Below, in pieces: positions 23,093-36,601 of a stretch of DNA of 64,000 nt. The stretch comes from Malus domestica. Lineage: Eukaryota; Streptophyta; Magnoliopsida; Rosales; Rosaceae. Position 1 is the stretch's first letter; the number at the start of each line of letters is the position of its first letter. Below the pieces are notes generated by a model. The model saw nothing but the letters and a program-made list of their open reading frames with translations. It made no database searches and was not told the origin of the DNA. The DNA is taken from positions 1,185,501 to 1,249,500 of the forward strand of contig NC_091676.1 of NCBI RefSeq assembly GCF_042453785.1. The letters run 5' to 3'. The position numbers were made by a program, and so were the translations under genes.

Positions 23093-23541
23093 TTTTTTTT
23101 TTTTTTGGGTACTTTTTGGAAAGTCGGATCTTGCTCCTAAAGGAGTCAATAACCTACTTTGGAACTTCACCAATTCTATTCCTTGTACTTCAAAAAAGCA
23201 AGAAATGTGGATGTTGGTTGGGTTTGTTGGCTTTGAGGAATGTATATTCGTGTTCAAATTTCTCCCTTTTTATATTACGAGAAATATTTGTGTAGGGCTC
23301 CGTTTGCTACTGGACTAAGTGACATTACAATTCACTTAAAAATCTGTCATATGATAAATTTTAAATATAATATTTTTCTTTCTTTTATATTTAAATGTCG
23401 CACCTCTCCAAGAGTTTTGATGACATGAGTTTGCTTGGACTTGTGACTTGAATCCATTTTTTAATTAAATAAAGCTCAAAATTATTTTAATTACCATGAT
23501 CAATAGGTCCAATAAATAATCCAATATAATAAAAAAAATTA

Positions 23542-23690
23542 AGGAAAACTAATGAAATAAGCTTGAAAATTTTGAGTTTTAACGATAAGAACAAAATAAA
23601 AGGTAAAGTGAATAGTACAATAATTGACTTTTAGTGTAAAAATGTGGTTTTTCGTTATAGTGAACAGTACCAGAAGCTTTTCGTTAAAAT
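23542..23690 (+). repeat. short interspersed repeat, copy 1 of 3
   Basis: The shared order is AGGAAAACTAATGAAA, TTGAGTTTTAACGATAAG, GTAAAGTGAATAGTA, TTAGTGTAAAAATGTGG, TTTTCGTTAAA. The other copies are at 26671-26818 (same strand) and 54576-54724 (opposite strand). I recall this as an abundant repeat in apple and pear DNA. Confidence 0.8.
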
Positions 23691-24190
23691 TCCCAAAAAA
23701 TTAATCATATTTATCATCTATATAACAATACTAGAACTTATCATGTGTGTGTGACATCTTAAGGTCTAACTAAAGCCGACGGTGAAATTAAGGGACACCT
23801 AGTAGCATATCATGGTTACCGGATTAGTAAAAGTATACGCGAACTAATCATGATACTCTTTCGAACCTTAATTGTAGTTAAGATGCAATTCAGTTCTTTT
23901 ATATCCCAATCAAATACGCTTCAGTCGAAACAGAACAGGTACAATTTATTCCCTTAAAAATACAAAAGATAAATTATACAAAATTCCCCTCCAAATGGAA
24001 GGATATTCATGAAGAACTGATAAGCCTAATATGTTGTTCTACCAAAACAAAAAACACTGGCTGCCTGAATTTGCTCGATTTCATCTTGCACCCACATCCA
24101 GAAGACTAAAACAGAAACAACTCAAATCACTTCACCTCACCTCTCAAATAGATTTATATGGCAAAACGTAGCCCTTGAAAGCAAGGTTAA

Positions 24191-26368
24191 CTATATCAAC
24201 ATCTCGGCAATCTGAACAGCATTAAGTGCAGCTCCCTTGCGTATTTGATCACCGCATACAAATATATCCAACCTGCTTAGAGAAATGCCATGAGTGGCTT
24301 GCAAAAATATATACAATTAGAAAGCAAAAGATTAGCACTGTTGCCTTACCCATAGTTCCCTTCTTGGGATACATCACGACGGATTCTGCCTACTGCAACA
24401 TCATCTTTGTTTGACACCTCCAATGGTGTAGGGAAGTTATTCGCTGTTCGGTCATCAATAACCACCAGCCCAGGAGCTTTCTTCAGAATTTCCCTTGCAG
24501 TGTCCTGGACAGTGAACAGATTTATAACTCTAAGGATAGCGTGAAAAAATAGGCATCTTAACACCTTCAAGAATGTCTCATTATTTCACTATTTTGAGAG
24601 AGGACTGTAGAAGTCAAGCAAAACCAAATGCTACACCGTAGTACTAACAATGTTAGGCCTAACTGAAAAATATTTAAGAAATGTGCTCGAAAGAAGTTAA
24701 AGAGAATGAAAGCATGGTGAGTCGGTGACTGAACTTAAGTTCACTTACCAAACCATTACAAATAGGATACAAGGATAGCCTAAAATCACAAGAGAGACAA
24801 AAGAATCATCACAATGTTTAACCGAAGATTTGCAAGGTGAACATCATCGATGCAAGTATTGAGCAAGATAGAGTTCACCACTGAATTATAGCCTACATAA
24901 AATACAGCATTGTGGCATTACCTCATCAAGTTGGTTCTCAAATTGAAGATTTATACTCTCAGCATGCGCCCTCATGACAGGAACTCGTATACATGTCGCA
25001 GTTACCTTGACATCATTGTCACTCTGAGAAAATGGACATATACCTATGTTATTAACATCTGTGAACTTACAAGCTGCTTTCCAATTAAATTATTCTGACT
25101 GATAAAAGTAGTAAAGAAACTAACCCATATTTTTCGTGTCTCCTTGACTAGTTTCATTTCCTCTTCATTATATCCATTTGAAAGAACTGCCGAGTTGTGC
25201 GAAAACAAATTAAATGCGTACTGCAAAAGGCAAAGACAAATGTACGGTTCAATGATGCTTCATGGAAAACAAATTTAATTTCCACTACAAACTTGAACAA
25301 TTCACAACAAATAGACAGACCTGCCGCGAAAATATCTTAGTGGTTGGTGGCTTCCCTTCCAGTACCTAATACAGAAATCAAATTATATTACTACAATCGA
25401 ATACTGAAAAAAGACAACCACAAACAACGAGAGAGATGAAGTAAAACGAAACCTCCTGAGTTTGCAGCTCAAGCTCTCTCATGGCAGCAGCACCAGCTCC
25501 ACTAGCAGCCTGATACGTACTAACAACCATTCGCTTTACCTGAAAACGGATTCATAAATCATAACCCAATGTAACTAAAATAAATTTCACAAAACCCCAT
25601 TTTAAGAATTCACATTTAAAATCCAGATACAGCACCAAAGCAACCAACTTTTGTAGCTCCAAAAAACAAACTCAAGAAAATTGGATTTCAAAACAAACCC
25701 GAAAACATGCACAAAAATCTCATAACAACAACAAGAAAGCAAACAACTTTATAGCTCCACAACCAAATGCAAGAAAAACCCATTTCACAAACCTTAGAGT
25801 GGCGATGGAGAGGGGTGACAGCCATTAAACAAATAATGGTGGAGCAATTAGGGTTAGCAATGAGCGCCCCCTTTCCGTTTCCAACCTTGATACCCTCCAT
25901 AGCCTCCGGATTGACTTCAGGGACCACAAGCGGCACGTCGTTCTGCATCCGGAAAGCAGAGCTATTATCAACGACAATGGTGCCGCGCTCTACGGCAACG
26001 GGACCGAACTCTTTGCTGATTGACCCGCCGGCGCTGAAGAGGGCGATTTCGACGCCGTCAAAGCTGTCATGGGTGAGCTCCTCAACGACGTAGTTTTCGC
26101 CGAGGAACTTCAAGTTCTGACCCGCGGAGCGCTTGGAGGCAAGCATCTTGATTGAGCGGAAAGGGAAGTCACGGTCTTGGAGGACAGAGAGGAACTCCTG
26201 ACCGACGGCACCGGTAACGCCGACCACCGCAACTGATGGGCCGGTCTCTTGGAGAGACATTCGGACTGTGAATGGGCCGGGTCGCGACTTGGACACGGAG
26301 ACCCGGGACCGGCCGGAGAGGGGAGTCTTGAGGAGGAGGCCGTTGTGATGGTGGGTGAAAGTGGACAT
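24191..26368 (-). CDS. ASD: aspartate-semialdehyde dehydrogenase, plastid
   Basis: It reduces aspartyl-4-phosphate to aspartate semialdehyde with NADPH, the branch step to lysine, threonine, methionine and isoleucine. There are seven exons: 26368-25793, 25539-25453, 25365-25321, 25220-25125, 25023-24922, 24504-24350 and 24272-24191. They total 1143 nt, 380 residues. Residues 1 to about 38 are Ser/Arg-rich and look like a chloroplast transit peptide. The NADP-binding GVTGAVGQ is at 50-57, the catalytic cysteine in NPNCSTI at 175, and the active-site histidine in [10 protein letters not shown] at about 288. The C-terminus reads [26 protein letters not shown]. No lesions were seen. It is usually a single-copy housekeeping gene. 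Confidence 0.96.
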
Positions 26369-26670
26369 TTTGGAGAATCTGGTTGGAGCCGAGGAGAAAC
26401 GAGTGGCGGCGGCGGCGGAATGGGGTTTTGAGTTTTACAAACCTTTGGTTATATACTGTGGTCTTTGTGACTGTTGAACTTGAAATAGCACGTGGGATTC
26501 TCCGTATAATCATTATTACCTCACCGTTTAATGTAAATTTATGCATTAACATTATAAAATATTGTGCTAAAAGGATGAGGTAGTAGAGAGTTCAACATTT
26601 CTCTTACTAAATTTGTTCAACAATCACCTAAAAGTACAACTTTTTATTGCAACGATTAGATAAATTTATA

Positions 26671-26818
26671 GGAAAATTAATGAAAAATGTTTGAAAACTT
26701 TGGGTTTTAATGATAAGAATAATATAAAGGGTACAATGAATACTAAGGATTGACTTTTTAGTGTAAAAATGTGGCTTTTCGTTAAAGTGAATAGTATCAG
26801 AGCTTTTCATTAAAGTTC
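26671..26818 (+). repeat. short interspersed repeat, copy 2 of 3
   Basis: It is the same family as 23542-23690 (GGAAAATTAATGAAAAATG to CTTTTCATTAAAGTTC). It lies upstream of ASD in otherwise empty AT-rich DNA (26369-27135), where no gene was seen. Confidence 0.8.
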
Positions 26819-27135
26819 TATAAATTTATTCATACTGCCGTTAATTATTTTTACCTCTCCATACATTTCTCTTTATTTTAGAATAGTGTGTGTTTATCAT
26901 TTCTCTTATATTACCTATCTTGTCATATTTAGTCATGTGACAAGAGAGATGAAAATAGAAATGTGGGTCATGAATATATAAGCAATGTCGTCCAACTTAA
27001 AAGTAGAAGATAAATTACTTAGGAACGAAGCATTAGAAGGAACAAATTAGTTTCACGTCTAGCGGATTAACAGTACAAAGTCTGCCTAGAAGATCAGACT
27101 GCGAGAGCATCCTCAATCTTGATGCAGCTGTAGAA

Positions 27136-29081
27136 TCAATCCTCCACCGGTGCCAGTACAACATCTTGGAGAAGTACAAGCTTTGCTCGTCCGCCATACT
27201 CTTCTGGCAAGGTTTCTTCGCCGATTTCCTTTCTGAAGTTTTTTGTTCCTTCCTCATTGCTCACAATCACAATCTGCAGTCACAATCGCAAACAATGTAA
27301 CCCAATTCGTAATATACCAACTTCATCCAGATTGTTGCACCAGCTTGATTCCATAGAGGTACCAAAAAAGAGTTGGACAAGGCATACCTTCTCTTGCGTT
27401 GCCTTCTCGAGGAAGCGAGAAATCATCCTCCAGACACTTACGAAAAACCATGGCATGCTTAAGATGAACAACTTCGCTAATCGCTCGGGGTAGTAAGACT
27501 GCACATTTAAACGAAAACAAAGTGATTAAGCAACAGTTCATGTATAGCGAGAAATGCTCTCGCTAGACCAGGGGGCTCTTCTAGCACATGTTTTGCTTAA
27601 TAAAATAGCACCACAATCTTCATGGAGGGGTTCTATCACATTTGCACCAGAAGTTTGAAGTTGTCAAAAATGTTAAAATCACCTGCAGAAATTGAAATCC
27701 GGTGATAAACCCTCGCGCATCAACATTTTTGTATGAAAGTTGTTGCAAATCAAGAATGACGATCATCTTTTCGTTTCCAATTTCTTTTCCCCTGAAAGAG
27801 CTAGACAAGCAAAACGAAAAACAAAATGTTGAGACATCCTGATTGATCTACATAGAAAAGTTGAATGTATTCAAATTTAAGAGAGATAAAAACTCATTCA
27901 TTACATGAAGTTAAACCATCTTCCATCCAACAAGGGGTTTGAGGTTTACAGCAACTACAGAAAACACACATCTAACGTCTAATTCTCCTATTAACAACTT
28001 CATAGAATTGGCATTGCGACTTTGCAAGAACATGTACATTGTTAAACCTGAAATTTCTCGACCGAAAAAAGCATGGGCACTATTCTATTCATGTGACCAG
28101 TGTTTTCCTAAGCCCTATCATTTACACATCCGATCATGCCTTCCATAAACCTCATGCGAAGGCAGCTGCTTATGCTTTCGGTGTTTTGAATATAGGCATT
28201 TCAAATTGAGAGGTATCTTGTAATTGCTTTGAATGGACATTTCAAGAACTCATCAAAAGGGTAACCTTCTGATGATTTGAATTGACATTTCAATACATTG
28301 CGTTTTAAGCAGCTCAAATCCACAACCAGCCGATAAATTCAGCAATGTATGTATTACATCAAATGTACTCCAGAGTTTTCGACCATGCATTTGTTTTGAA
28401 TACGACATTTCAGTAGTAGCTAAGTTGAGAGGTACCTTGCAATTGTTTTGTCAAGCAGATGAACCACGAATTCTGCAACAAGAGACGAACTAAAGTGAAT
28501 CCATAATTCACCAATTACTTTACGCTAACCAACTAGCCTAACCCACATTTGCACTCGCCAAAACCGCTTTATATTTGAACTTCTCTCCAATTGCATTTTA
28601 AAGAGTGATATAATTACCAAGATTTGATGAAACAATAGAAAATTAGACAGAGATAATTACTCTTGAATTGGAGCTGGTCCTTGGAAGGACAATGCTTGCT
28701 TGCCTTCACAACCATCACAGGGTACCCGTCCTTGGACAAACCCTGCAAGAAGATCTTTCTGTCTGCCAATTGATCCTTCACTTCGCCATCTGAAACGAAT
28801 CCATTCGGAACAAACGAAGCCCTCCATTTGTGCCACTGAACAAACATCTTTGCTGCTTTGTCCGGGTCCATTGATCTCGCAATCAAGAACCTCATGAGAG
28901 TTGGGTCTCCAAACTTCTGCCAACAAAACAACCATGGATTAATATGAAGTACAAAAGTGAATGATTAATATTAGACACTGTATGAGAAAGCATTGCAATT
29001 TGCTCTTACCTCAGTGGAAGATCCAAGCTTTTGCACTGATTTCTTCATCTCAGCCAGAGCAAAATCTTGGGTATTCTCCAT
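27136..29081 (-). CDS. Sec14-like CRAL-TRIO domain protein (small)
   Basis: There are six exons: 29081-29010, 28916-28661, 28472-28436, 27800-27683, 27498-27388 and 27273-27136. They total 732 nt, 243 residues. The N-terminal CRAL-TRIO-N helix region includes PTLMRFLIARSMDPDKAAKM and WHKWRASFVPNG. The lipid-binding domain follows with MIVILDLQQLSYKNVD, SYYPERLAKLFILSMPWFF and VWRMISRFLEKAT. The end LPEEYGG is the classic Sec14 C-terminal motif. There is no GOLD or nodulin extension, so it belongs to the short phosphatidylinositol-transfer-like group and is presumably cytosolic or membrane-peripheral. The ligand is not known. Confidence 0.9.
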
Positions 29082-29329
29082 TTTTTGGTTTCTGGGTCCG
29101 AGAATTGCTTTGTTTCTGGGATTTTACAAGGAAGAAGAAGTGATTTGGAGAGAGAGTGTCGCGTTGACGAAAGGGCGGGAGAAGTAAAGAACGGAGAAAT
29201 GGGACAATGCTGGTTTGTCGCTAGTGACTCTGAGTTCGTACAAGCATCTCCACTCTTTTGATTCTCCTGGAAATTTGGAAGAACAGTATAAAAATTTTAA
29301 ATTGATTTGATAATTTAACAGCCAAAAGG

Positions 29330-29525
29330 TTGGGAAGAGGATTCAGCTCATGATGGGATCTTTCTGATCAACTCATCGGGACCATTCAAACTTAATTTAA
29401 CGATTATAATTATTATAACTTTTAGAGAATCTCTTGTTTAGAGCTGTTGGATTAAATTTAAATGGTCCAGATGAGCTGGTCAGGAGGATCCCATCCTGAG
29501 CTTAGGGAGAATCCTCTTCCAAGTT
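29330..29525. repeat. palindromic MITE (~200 bp)
   Basis: The left arm TTGGGAAGAGGATTC, GATGGGATC, TCATCGGGACCATT is mirrored on the right (rc TTGGAAGAGGATTC, GATGGGATC, TCATCTGGACCATT). The arms are long and imperfect, about 85 bases each. Ends are approximate. Confidence 0.7.
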
Positions 29526-29948
29526 GGACTGTCATTGCCATTGACGACCCGCTGTATTTTGTTTTTTTAATATATTTATCTTTTTTTGTGTTACAATTTA
29601 TAGGAGGAAAGTAATTTTTATAAACTCGTCTTAGCTTCTCACAAACATTTTTTATTTGTGGTTAGTGGGCTAAATAAATTGAATGGAATTAACGGCTAAG
29701 ATTAAAAATAGTTGTTTAAAAAGCAGAAAAGTGTATCTAAAATACGAAATAGACAATTCAAACGTAAAATGGAACACATTACTCTATCCAACATGACTAA
29801 TTTTATGTATGTGTTTCTCCTATTTACCTCACCGGACTCAACCCATCTAGTTTATAAAAATTACTCAAATATTTTAAATTATTTGTTCATGTAATTCTTC
29901 CAATTCTCGTTATTGTTTTCAATCACAAGTCTCATCATGTTTTATTTT

Positions 29949-29994
<46 letters not shown>

Positions 29995-31684
29995 AAAGGT
30001 GGGGTAGGGTTCGAAATTGGAAACGAAGGGCAACGATGACATAGCATATGATTTTTTAACGTGAAGATCACAGAGGTCGATATCATTATGAAGCATGACA
30101 CATGCTTATGGTGCCATGCCGATATTGGACACCCCTCTCAAACACATGGTCTCTCACCACCCACGCCTGAAAAAAATATTAATTAAATAGCTATCATCAT
30201 GCATAGCCGTGGGTTGAAAATAAAATTAATAAAAACAAGATGACGTTGACAGTGACTTAAGTGAATGAGGTTCCTCTTTGTGAGAATACATCTTCAAATC
30301 ATGTCTGTTTATCGTATATCGTGCGATCAGTTTTCGTCGAATACTATTTATATTTAATTTAAAATAAAAGTATCTAAAATAATTTAGAGGATCCTCCTCG
30401 GACTTAAGTTAATTCTTCACCAAACTTCCCTTTATATCATTGACAGTGGTGGAGCTAGCATGAGATCATTGGTTCTTGACCTTAACAACTTTAAAAACTC
30501 TTATGTAGATTTGTATGTGTATTAAATTTGACCCTATAAACAGCTAGCATAAACTAAATTACAACATTCTCCTCTTACTCTCTCTTGTGTGCAACTCTAT
30601 TGTGCGCATCAAATGTTCAATGAAATGTCTTAGTTGACAAGTCTTGAGTCTTTAATATTACTCCACATTTTCCTATACCGACTCTTGACAAGCCTTTAAA
30701 GACCACAGTAGCTGTTGGCATATATGCTGTCATAAGCCAGAAATCGACAAGTTCCTAGCAGGTGCTTGACGAAATGGTCTAGTGAAGTTTTTTTAAGTCA
30801 AAATCTTGAACCATTATTTGAAAATTCTAACTCTGCCACTAATCATTGATCATGCAAAAACCACATGGGTTGGGTGGTCTCTCCTCTCAAAAATTCTACT
30901 GGTGTATGACGTTTTACCGAAAGAATGTATGGATACACACTCAAAGATTCAACAAACAAGAATCCCAATGGATACTATACTATACACGGGTGCATACTTC
31001 AACGAAGGATAAAACGACGGAGTGACAGAAGAATCGTAACCTTTGAGGCGGGATGAGTTATACATCCGGCAAGCGGCCGGTGAAGAATGCAAGCTAAGCT
31101 AAAATGTTTGAACCAAACTAAATTTACAAGATTGGGCAACTGATTTTAAGGCACGAGTCATATTCCAACATAACTAGATCCAAACAACTACACAATCATG
31201 TTTGGCAAGATGCCAATCATCAAACTGGAAGAAACCAATTCAACTGTTGGAGTCTGACACAACTTATTTTCCTCCGGACCGACACTGATACTCCCCCACA
31301 TTTGTCCTCAATTTTTCAAGAGTCTCGGATGCAAGAGGCCGCTCTGCACCTGAGTCCGGTGCAGGCACGTCAATTAGATCTAAACGTAGAAATAAGACAC
31401 ATACTTCAACTGCAATCTCTACTGAACATTTTGATAATGTGAAACAATCTGTACGCGTCATGGAAATCAAGAGACATCGGCTAACCACAAAATATACGCC
31501 TGTTGCAAATAAAAATGAGAATTAGATTACGACATCTACAAGCTTGTGGTTCTCGGATAATAGAATCAACGAACAAAGAACTACTAGTAGCTAAAACATA
31601 GACATGCGATCGAGCACACACTATTTTGCAAATGTTGCTAATATAGAGCGTAATAAAAATAAAATAATACCAGAAGGTAGTTAC
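29526..31684. other. intergenic, no gene recognised
   Basis: Only short ORFs occur (for example 30806-31012 plus, 31264-31488 minus) without family similarity. The part nearest the response regulator (about 31100-31684) is probably its 3' UTR and may hold a leader-type intron, because the stop at 31685 is followed on the minus strand by GTAACT. Confidence 0.5.
29963..29992. repeat. AT dinucleotide microsatellite after an A-run
   Basis: About 15 AT units follow a run of about 15 A (29949-29963). Confidence 0.9.
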
Positions 31685-34600
31685 CTAATCAGTGAAAGGA
31701 CTCATGAAATCACTTGAAGAATATTGCTGCAATATTGGGATGCCTAGTTTTTCGTTATCCACATAATCCACAATTGGCTCCTGCTTGACTAGGGCACCAC
31801 TGTTCTCCACCTGGATTCTTCCACGGTTCAAGTTGCTCATTTGCGATTCAAAATCATCCACTGCAAATCGACTTGGAATGCAAGTCTCTTTACCAACAAA
31901 TCCAAGATTCCTAAGGGGTCCCTGATCAAGCATTTCCCCTGATTTATCAACATAAAAACCCTGGCTGTTTGACGTATTATGCAAAACCCCCGGCAACTCT
32001 CTGGAATCACTAAATGTCGCAGCTGAATTCTGGTAACTGGTGCTATTGTTGTCAGTATTAAGTATGCAAGAAGTGGGAGAAATAGAACCTGGGGCAGAGT
32101 ACCCACCAAGCGTGCTGGTAATTTTAAGATTTCCAGTTGGTATATGTCCAATATTCAAGGAATTATTAGATTGATCCGAGAGCAGACTGTAATCAATAAC
32201 AGTAGACTTGTTAAAGCTACTACTCTGATTGAAAGAAGCAGGACTATTTCCAGCCTGGAAACCAGTTGATGATTGAGAGGGGACCACAAGGCAAGATGGC
32301 TGCACATTAAACGAACGGCAAGGTTCGATTAGTGCAGACTGCTGCTGCGTTCGATCATGTTGCCTTTGCTCCTGCTGCACAACGCCCATCAAGAAGTTAC
32401 TATTCTGAACACTCGACCCTCCATGATAGTTGCTGGGTGCCACTGTACTACAATTATTAGACCTCCATTGTCCAAATCCTGGAGATACATCCTCAGCAGA
32501 AATGACGGGTTGTGGAAACTGTTTGGAAACATTTGATTGGCTTTTTATAAAAGGCTGCACAAATGGCACACCATGTTCAACAGGGGGATGCTTGGCTCCT
32601 TGTAGGGATGCATGTAGAAGAGCAGGCTGATCCATTGCTGGCACGAGGTTCCCTGCAGGTTGACCTAAAAGCTCAGCTTGCAGGGCGGCTAGTGTTTGTG
32701 GAGGAATTTGTCCAGAGGTAGCCAAAGTTTGGAAGTCAAATCTACTAAGCGACCCCAACTTCCCATTTGAGTCTGCGGGACCACAAAAAGCATTTGCAAT
32801 CCCACTTTGTTGTTGAGCTACTCCATTTAATCTCTTCAAATATAACCTGAATTTCTGCACAACCACTCAATTCTTTCATGTAAATAATTCTCTTAGGAAA
32901 ATAAATGAAGAGCTCAAGTCAATTGTATGCCTATAAAAAGATCAAGTCGGAATGTAAATGAAAGATAGAGAAAACACAATTCTATATTTCATTTTGAAAA
33001 GAAGATGTGCCCATCCCGTCAGTATTAGACCCATGTGCATATGGAAAATATTACTGTTCTCATAATTCAAGTTAGGTTTTTAAAGTAAACTGATGATTTT
33101 GAATCAAGCATAATGCATAATTGTAGTTACAGTACTAATAATCACATATTATTTTATGCGTTGAATTCTTAAATGCTTCTGTTTTATGTGTCATTCTTGT
33201 CAGTGACAAAGACAACAATATGAAATCAAGCAAAGCTATCTGATCAATAGGAGGGGAAGCACCATGCCTGCAGATGGCTAGCAACATTTTCTCGAGTTAA
33301 ACCGGGTACATTCATCATTTCAAGAATTCTCTTTGGTACAGCCTCTGAAATATAACCAAAAGTTATGATCAGTAACAGAAAGCCAGATTGAGCAGTCACA
33401 TTATGATGTCAACGAACATAAACCGGGTACACCTTCCTATAATATGTATATATGTAATATAATCAAAATAAAAAGTAAAAATTTAAAGATCATACTATCA
33501 AGCCCAAGCTGGTTCACAGCAGTGACAAATTGCTGATGGAGTTCTACTGACCATACTACACGAGGTTTCTTCGATGTAGACATATCATCGTTTTCTGTAT
33601 CACCATCATCATCTTCTTTAGCATTGATCCTCTTCTTCTGACCTTTCAATGAAACTTCTGATCCTTCGTTAACAGAAGATGTGTATTCAATATCATTGTT
33701 TCCTCGTTTATGTGGATCATTATCTTCCAAGCTCCCAGAATGTTCAAGTTCTTTACTTCCATTCCATTTTTTCCTAACAACATGCTGCCAAATATTCTTG
33801 AGTTCTGCCTCACGTACAGGCTTAATTAAAAAATCACAGGCCCCATGTCTAATTCCTCTCATAACAACGCTTGTTCTCCCATCAGCAGACATCACTGAAC
33901 AATACACCATCATGTTAATACACATAAGGCATAATTCTACTACCATTGAAGTAATTAAAATTAATATACTCACTGATAACAGGAAGGTCCATTTCCAGAC
34001 CAATGTGTTCCAGGAGTTTAAATCCATCCATATCAGGCATATGGACATCACTCAGTACCACATCAAAACAATCTTTCCTCTCTCGTAGAAGATTCAAAGC
34101 AACAGTAGCCTCGGAACAGGTGGTAACTGCCAGCAAAAATAAACAAAAGGTTAAAGAAAATAACAAAAGTCACTTTACTCTGCTCCTACATTACATAATT
34201 CAGCTATCCCAACATTGTTTGCTTGTTAAATACACAATGAACAGCAATTCCACAAGCTGGCCTAAATAAATAGGTTTACCGTGATTTCCCAATATAATAA
34301 ATCAAGCACAAAAGCTTTCTAATTATATTAACGAACCAACAGAACCATGAGAACAATTAAAACAGGTCAAGTTGACTCGTCGGAAAGGTAATAATTCAAG
34401 TAACGAAGAAGGGTATGCTTAATGGCTACTTAAACACCTACTGCTTACCTCGTTTCAATTCTCAAATTCCTCATTTAGCATTTGAGACAGAGACTTACAG
34501 ACTAATTAATCCAGCTGCTTAGAATCTCCATATAAAAATTACAGGGTTAATATATAAATATATGTTCAATTTCATATAGATTAGCTCTGCAACTGATCCA

Positions 34601-34999
34601 TGTCCAATACAGACCTGAAACAGTCCTCAATATTTGAGATAATAACTTGTTTTTTCTACACAGCAAGCATCAGTAGCACAGTCCACGACCAATTCACACT
34701 AATAACAAGCTCAAATCAACTAAACGCAAATAAAGCATAAGCATAACCAATCACTGAGGTCCTAGCTAGAAGATCAACGGCATACCCTGGTAGAGACACC
34801 GGAGGAGCATCAGCTCAAGAATCCTCAAGCACGTTGTGTCGTCGTCGACCACTAGAACCCTCAAGCCTGCTGGAAACCGATCAGGAACTGCCATTTCAAC
34901 GGCAGACGGTGACAAAACACCACCACCACCTTTACACGAACCGTAACTACTCGCAGTAGTGCTCACGCTGGACTGCGCCACTCTCTGCAAAGCAGCCAT
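31685..34999 (-). CDS. type-B two-component response regulator (ARR1/ARR11-like)
   Basis: It is a cytokinin phosphorelay output transcription factor acting in the nucleus. There are five exons: 34999-34786, 34126-33974, 33894-33496, 33344-33268 and 32854-31685. They total 2013 nt, 670 residues. The receiver domain has VLVVDDD (acidic pair at 52-54), phospho-accepting Asp98 in [11 protein letters not shown] and Lys147 in LIKPV. The GARP/Myb-like DNA-binding domain (about 225-290) reads [14 protein letters not shown] to [13 protein letters not shown], with Phe where most members have Tyr. A Gln/Ser/Asn-rich activation region follows and the protein ends [11 protein letters not shown]. The intron after SHLQ has a GC donor (CAG|GCATGG). 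Confidence 0.93.
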
Positions 35000-35728
35000 G
35001 GCCACCAAAAACCACCACCACCACAACGACGCAAAATACACACACCTACCGACTATCAAACCCTAATTTCCCATTTCAAAGGACTAGAATTTCCATTTGC
35101 AGTGATTCCGGAGGGCGAAAGTGGAGCCAAATGGAGGGAGATCCGCGAGGGGAAACCTTAGAATTGGGGATTAGGGTTTCGAAAAACGATCAGACAGAAC
35201 GAATCAGACAAATTGAGAGAGAAAAATGGTCAATTGCCGTCTGAATCGTGAAGATTTGATTACTAGCGATGAGCAGAGGGAGAGTAGGGTTTATATAAAT
35301 TTTGGGGGTGAGGAATGAGGATAACGCGTGGCCGAGGAAAAAAAAAACGTTTTAATTTTTTAATTTTTTAATTATTTAATTATTGAATGATTGATTTTGT
35401 TTTTAATACAAGAGAAATAATTGAAGTCGGGGCAGTTAACGAGTGAGTCAGAGATAGAGAGAGGTTGTCGGGCCTATGGGGTCCAGCCCGCAGTGCTACC
35501 TTCGCGTGCGTCTTTGCGGCCGTGAAAAACCGCCGGCTGTGTCATTTCCAGTTACACGTCCGACGGTAAATTTTATATTTAATTACGACCGTTTGATGGG
35601 ATCTATGGTGCTTAGATGGTAAATTGGCTATTTTTCAAAAGTTTAGGTCCTTATTTTTAGAAAAATTTGCATCTTAAGCTAGAATATCAAATAACGAAAA
35701 AAACAAAATTAATGCACTATTACACTAA

Positions 35729-36598
35729 GATCATCTCCAACCATTAGGCTAAAAGTTAAATTTTTTAGCCCGAAAAATTTAGCTTTTAGCCCATTAATAG
35801 TTTTTCTACTCCAACACTTCTGGCTTAAAATTTTAGCTCAAGATTATTAAAAAATGAACTTAGGCTATTTTGTTTCTTAAATTAATTTTTTTTAAATAAA
35901 TATGTAAACTATCGTAAATTAATTTTATAAACATTTTAATATACAAATATTTAAATTCCGATAAATATTGAAAAATCACTAAATTTTCCATAAGGCATGC
36001 CTTCAACTTTCACAAATCTTTCAACCCTGGGCTAACTTTCAATTCACCAACCGTTCAACACCAAATTTTCAATTCACCAAATACATAGGTATTTATAGAG
36101 TTTTTGGGTGAATTTTGAGTTAAATAAATTTTTTTTAATTATTTTAGCCGTTGGATTTAAATTTGGACCGTTAGATTTTTTTTTATCATTATATTTGATT
36201 ATATTCCATCTCAGGCGTTGGATTCAATGTATTTTAAAATAACATATTCTAAAAAAATGAAATATGAATCTAGACCGTTGGATCAACCAATGGTCCTTAA
36301 AGCCCAGCCCTTGGATGTGAATTATTGTTGTTGGGAATAATTAGGTGGCTGACACACGGCTTGACAACGGGGCCCACCCTGTCGGGAAACCCTTGCAAGC
36401 CCACCGCATGGGGCGCGTTGGCGTGTGGGCAGGCTGAGATTGGGCCAAGCGCCAGTGAGTCCACTCGCATGGGGGGTATGTGGCCTAGCTTTAGCATTTG
36501 GCTTTTAGCCCAATGTTTTAGCTTGGGTTGGGTGGTGTTTGGGGGGGGGGGGCAATAAATGGGGAAATTTGGCTTTTAACCCATTGTTGGAGATGGTC
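35729..36598. repeat. PIF/Harbinger-like MITE with TAA target duplication (870 bp)
   Basis: The ends are GATCATCTCCAACCATTAGG and (reverse strand) GACCATCTCCAACAATGGG, both followed by GCTAAAAG/TTAAAAGCC-type sequence. Each is flanked by TAA (35726-35728, 36599-36601). A 12-G run sits at 36541-36552. It has no transposase ORF. The same family and target preference appear at 60519-61438. Confidence 0.82.
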
Positions 36599-36601
36599 TA
36601 A

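Larger units (their letters stand above)
22471..24190. other. intergenic between RDR1 copy B and ASD
   Basis: No coding gene is supported. It holds the repeats at 22900 and 23542. It also holds a GGGTTCGATCCC B-box match on the minus strand near 22683-22694 that may be a SINE relic. Confidence 0.5.
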
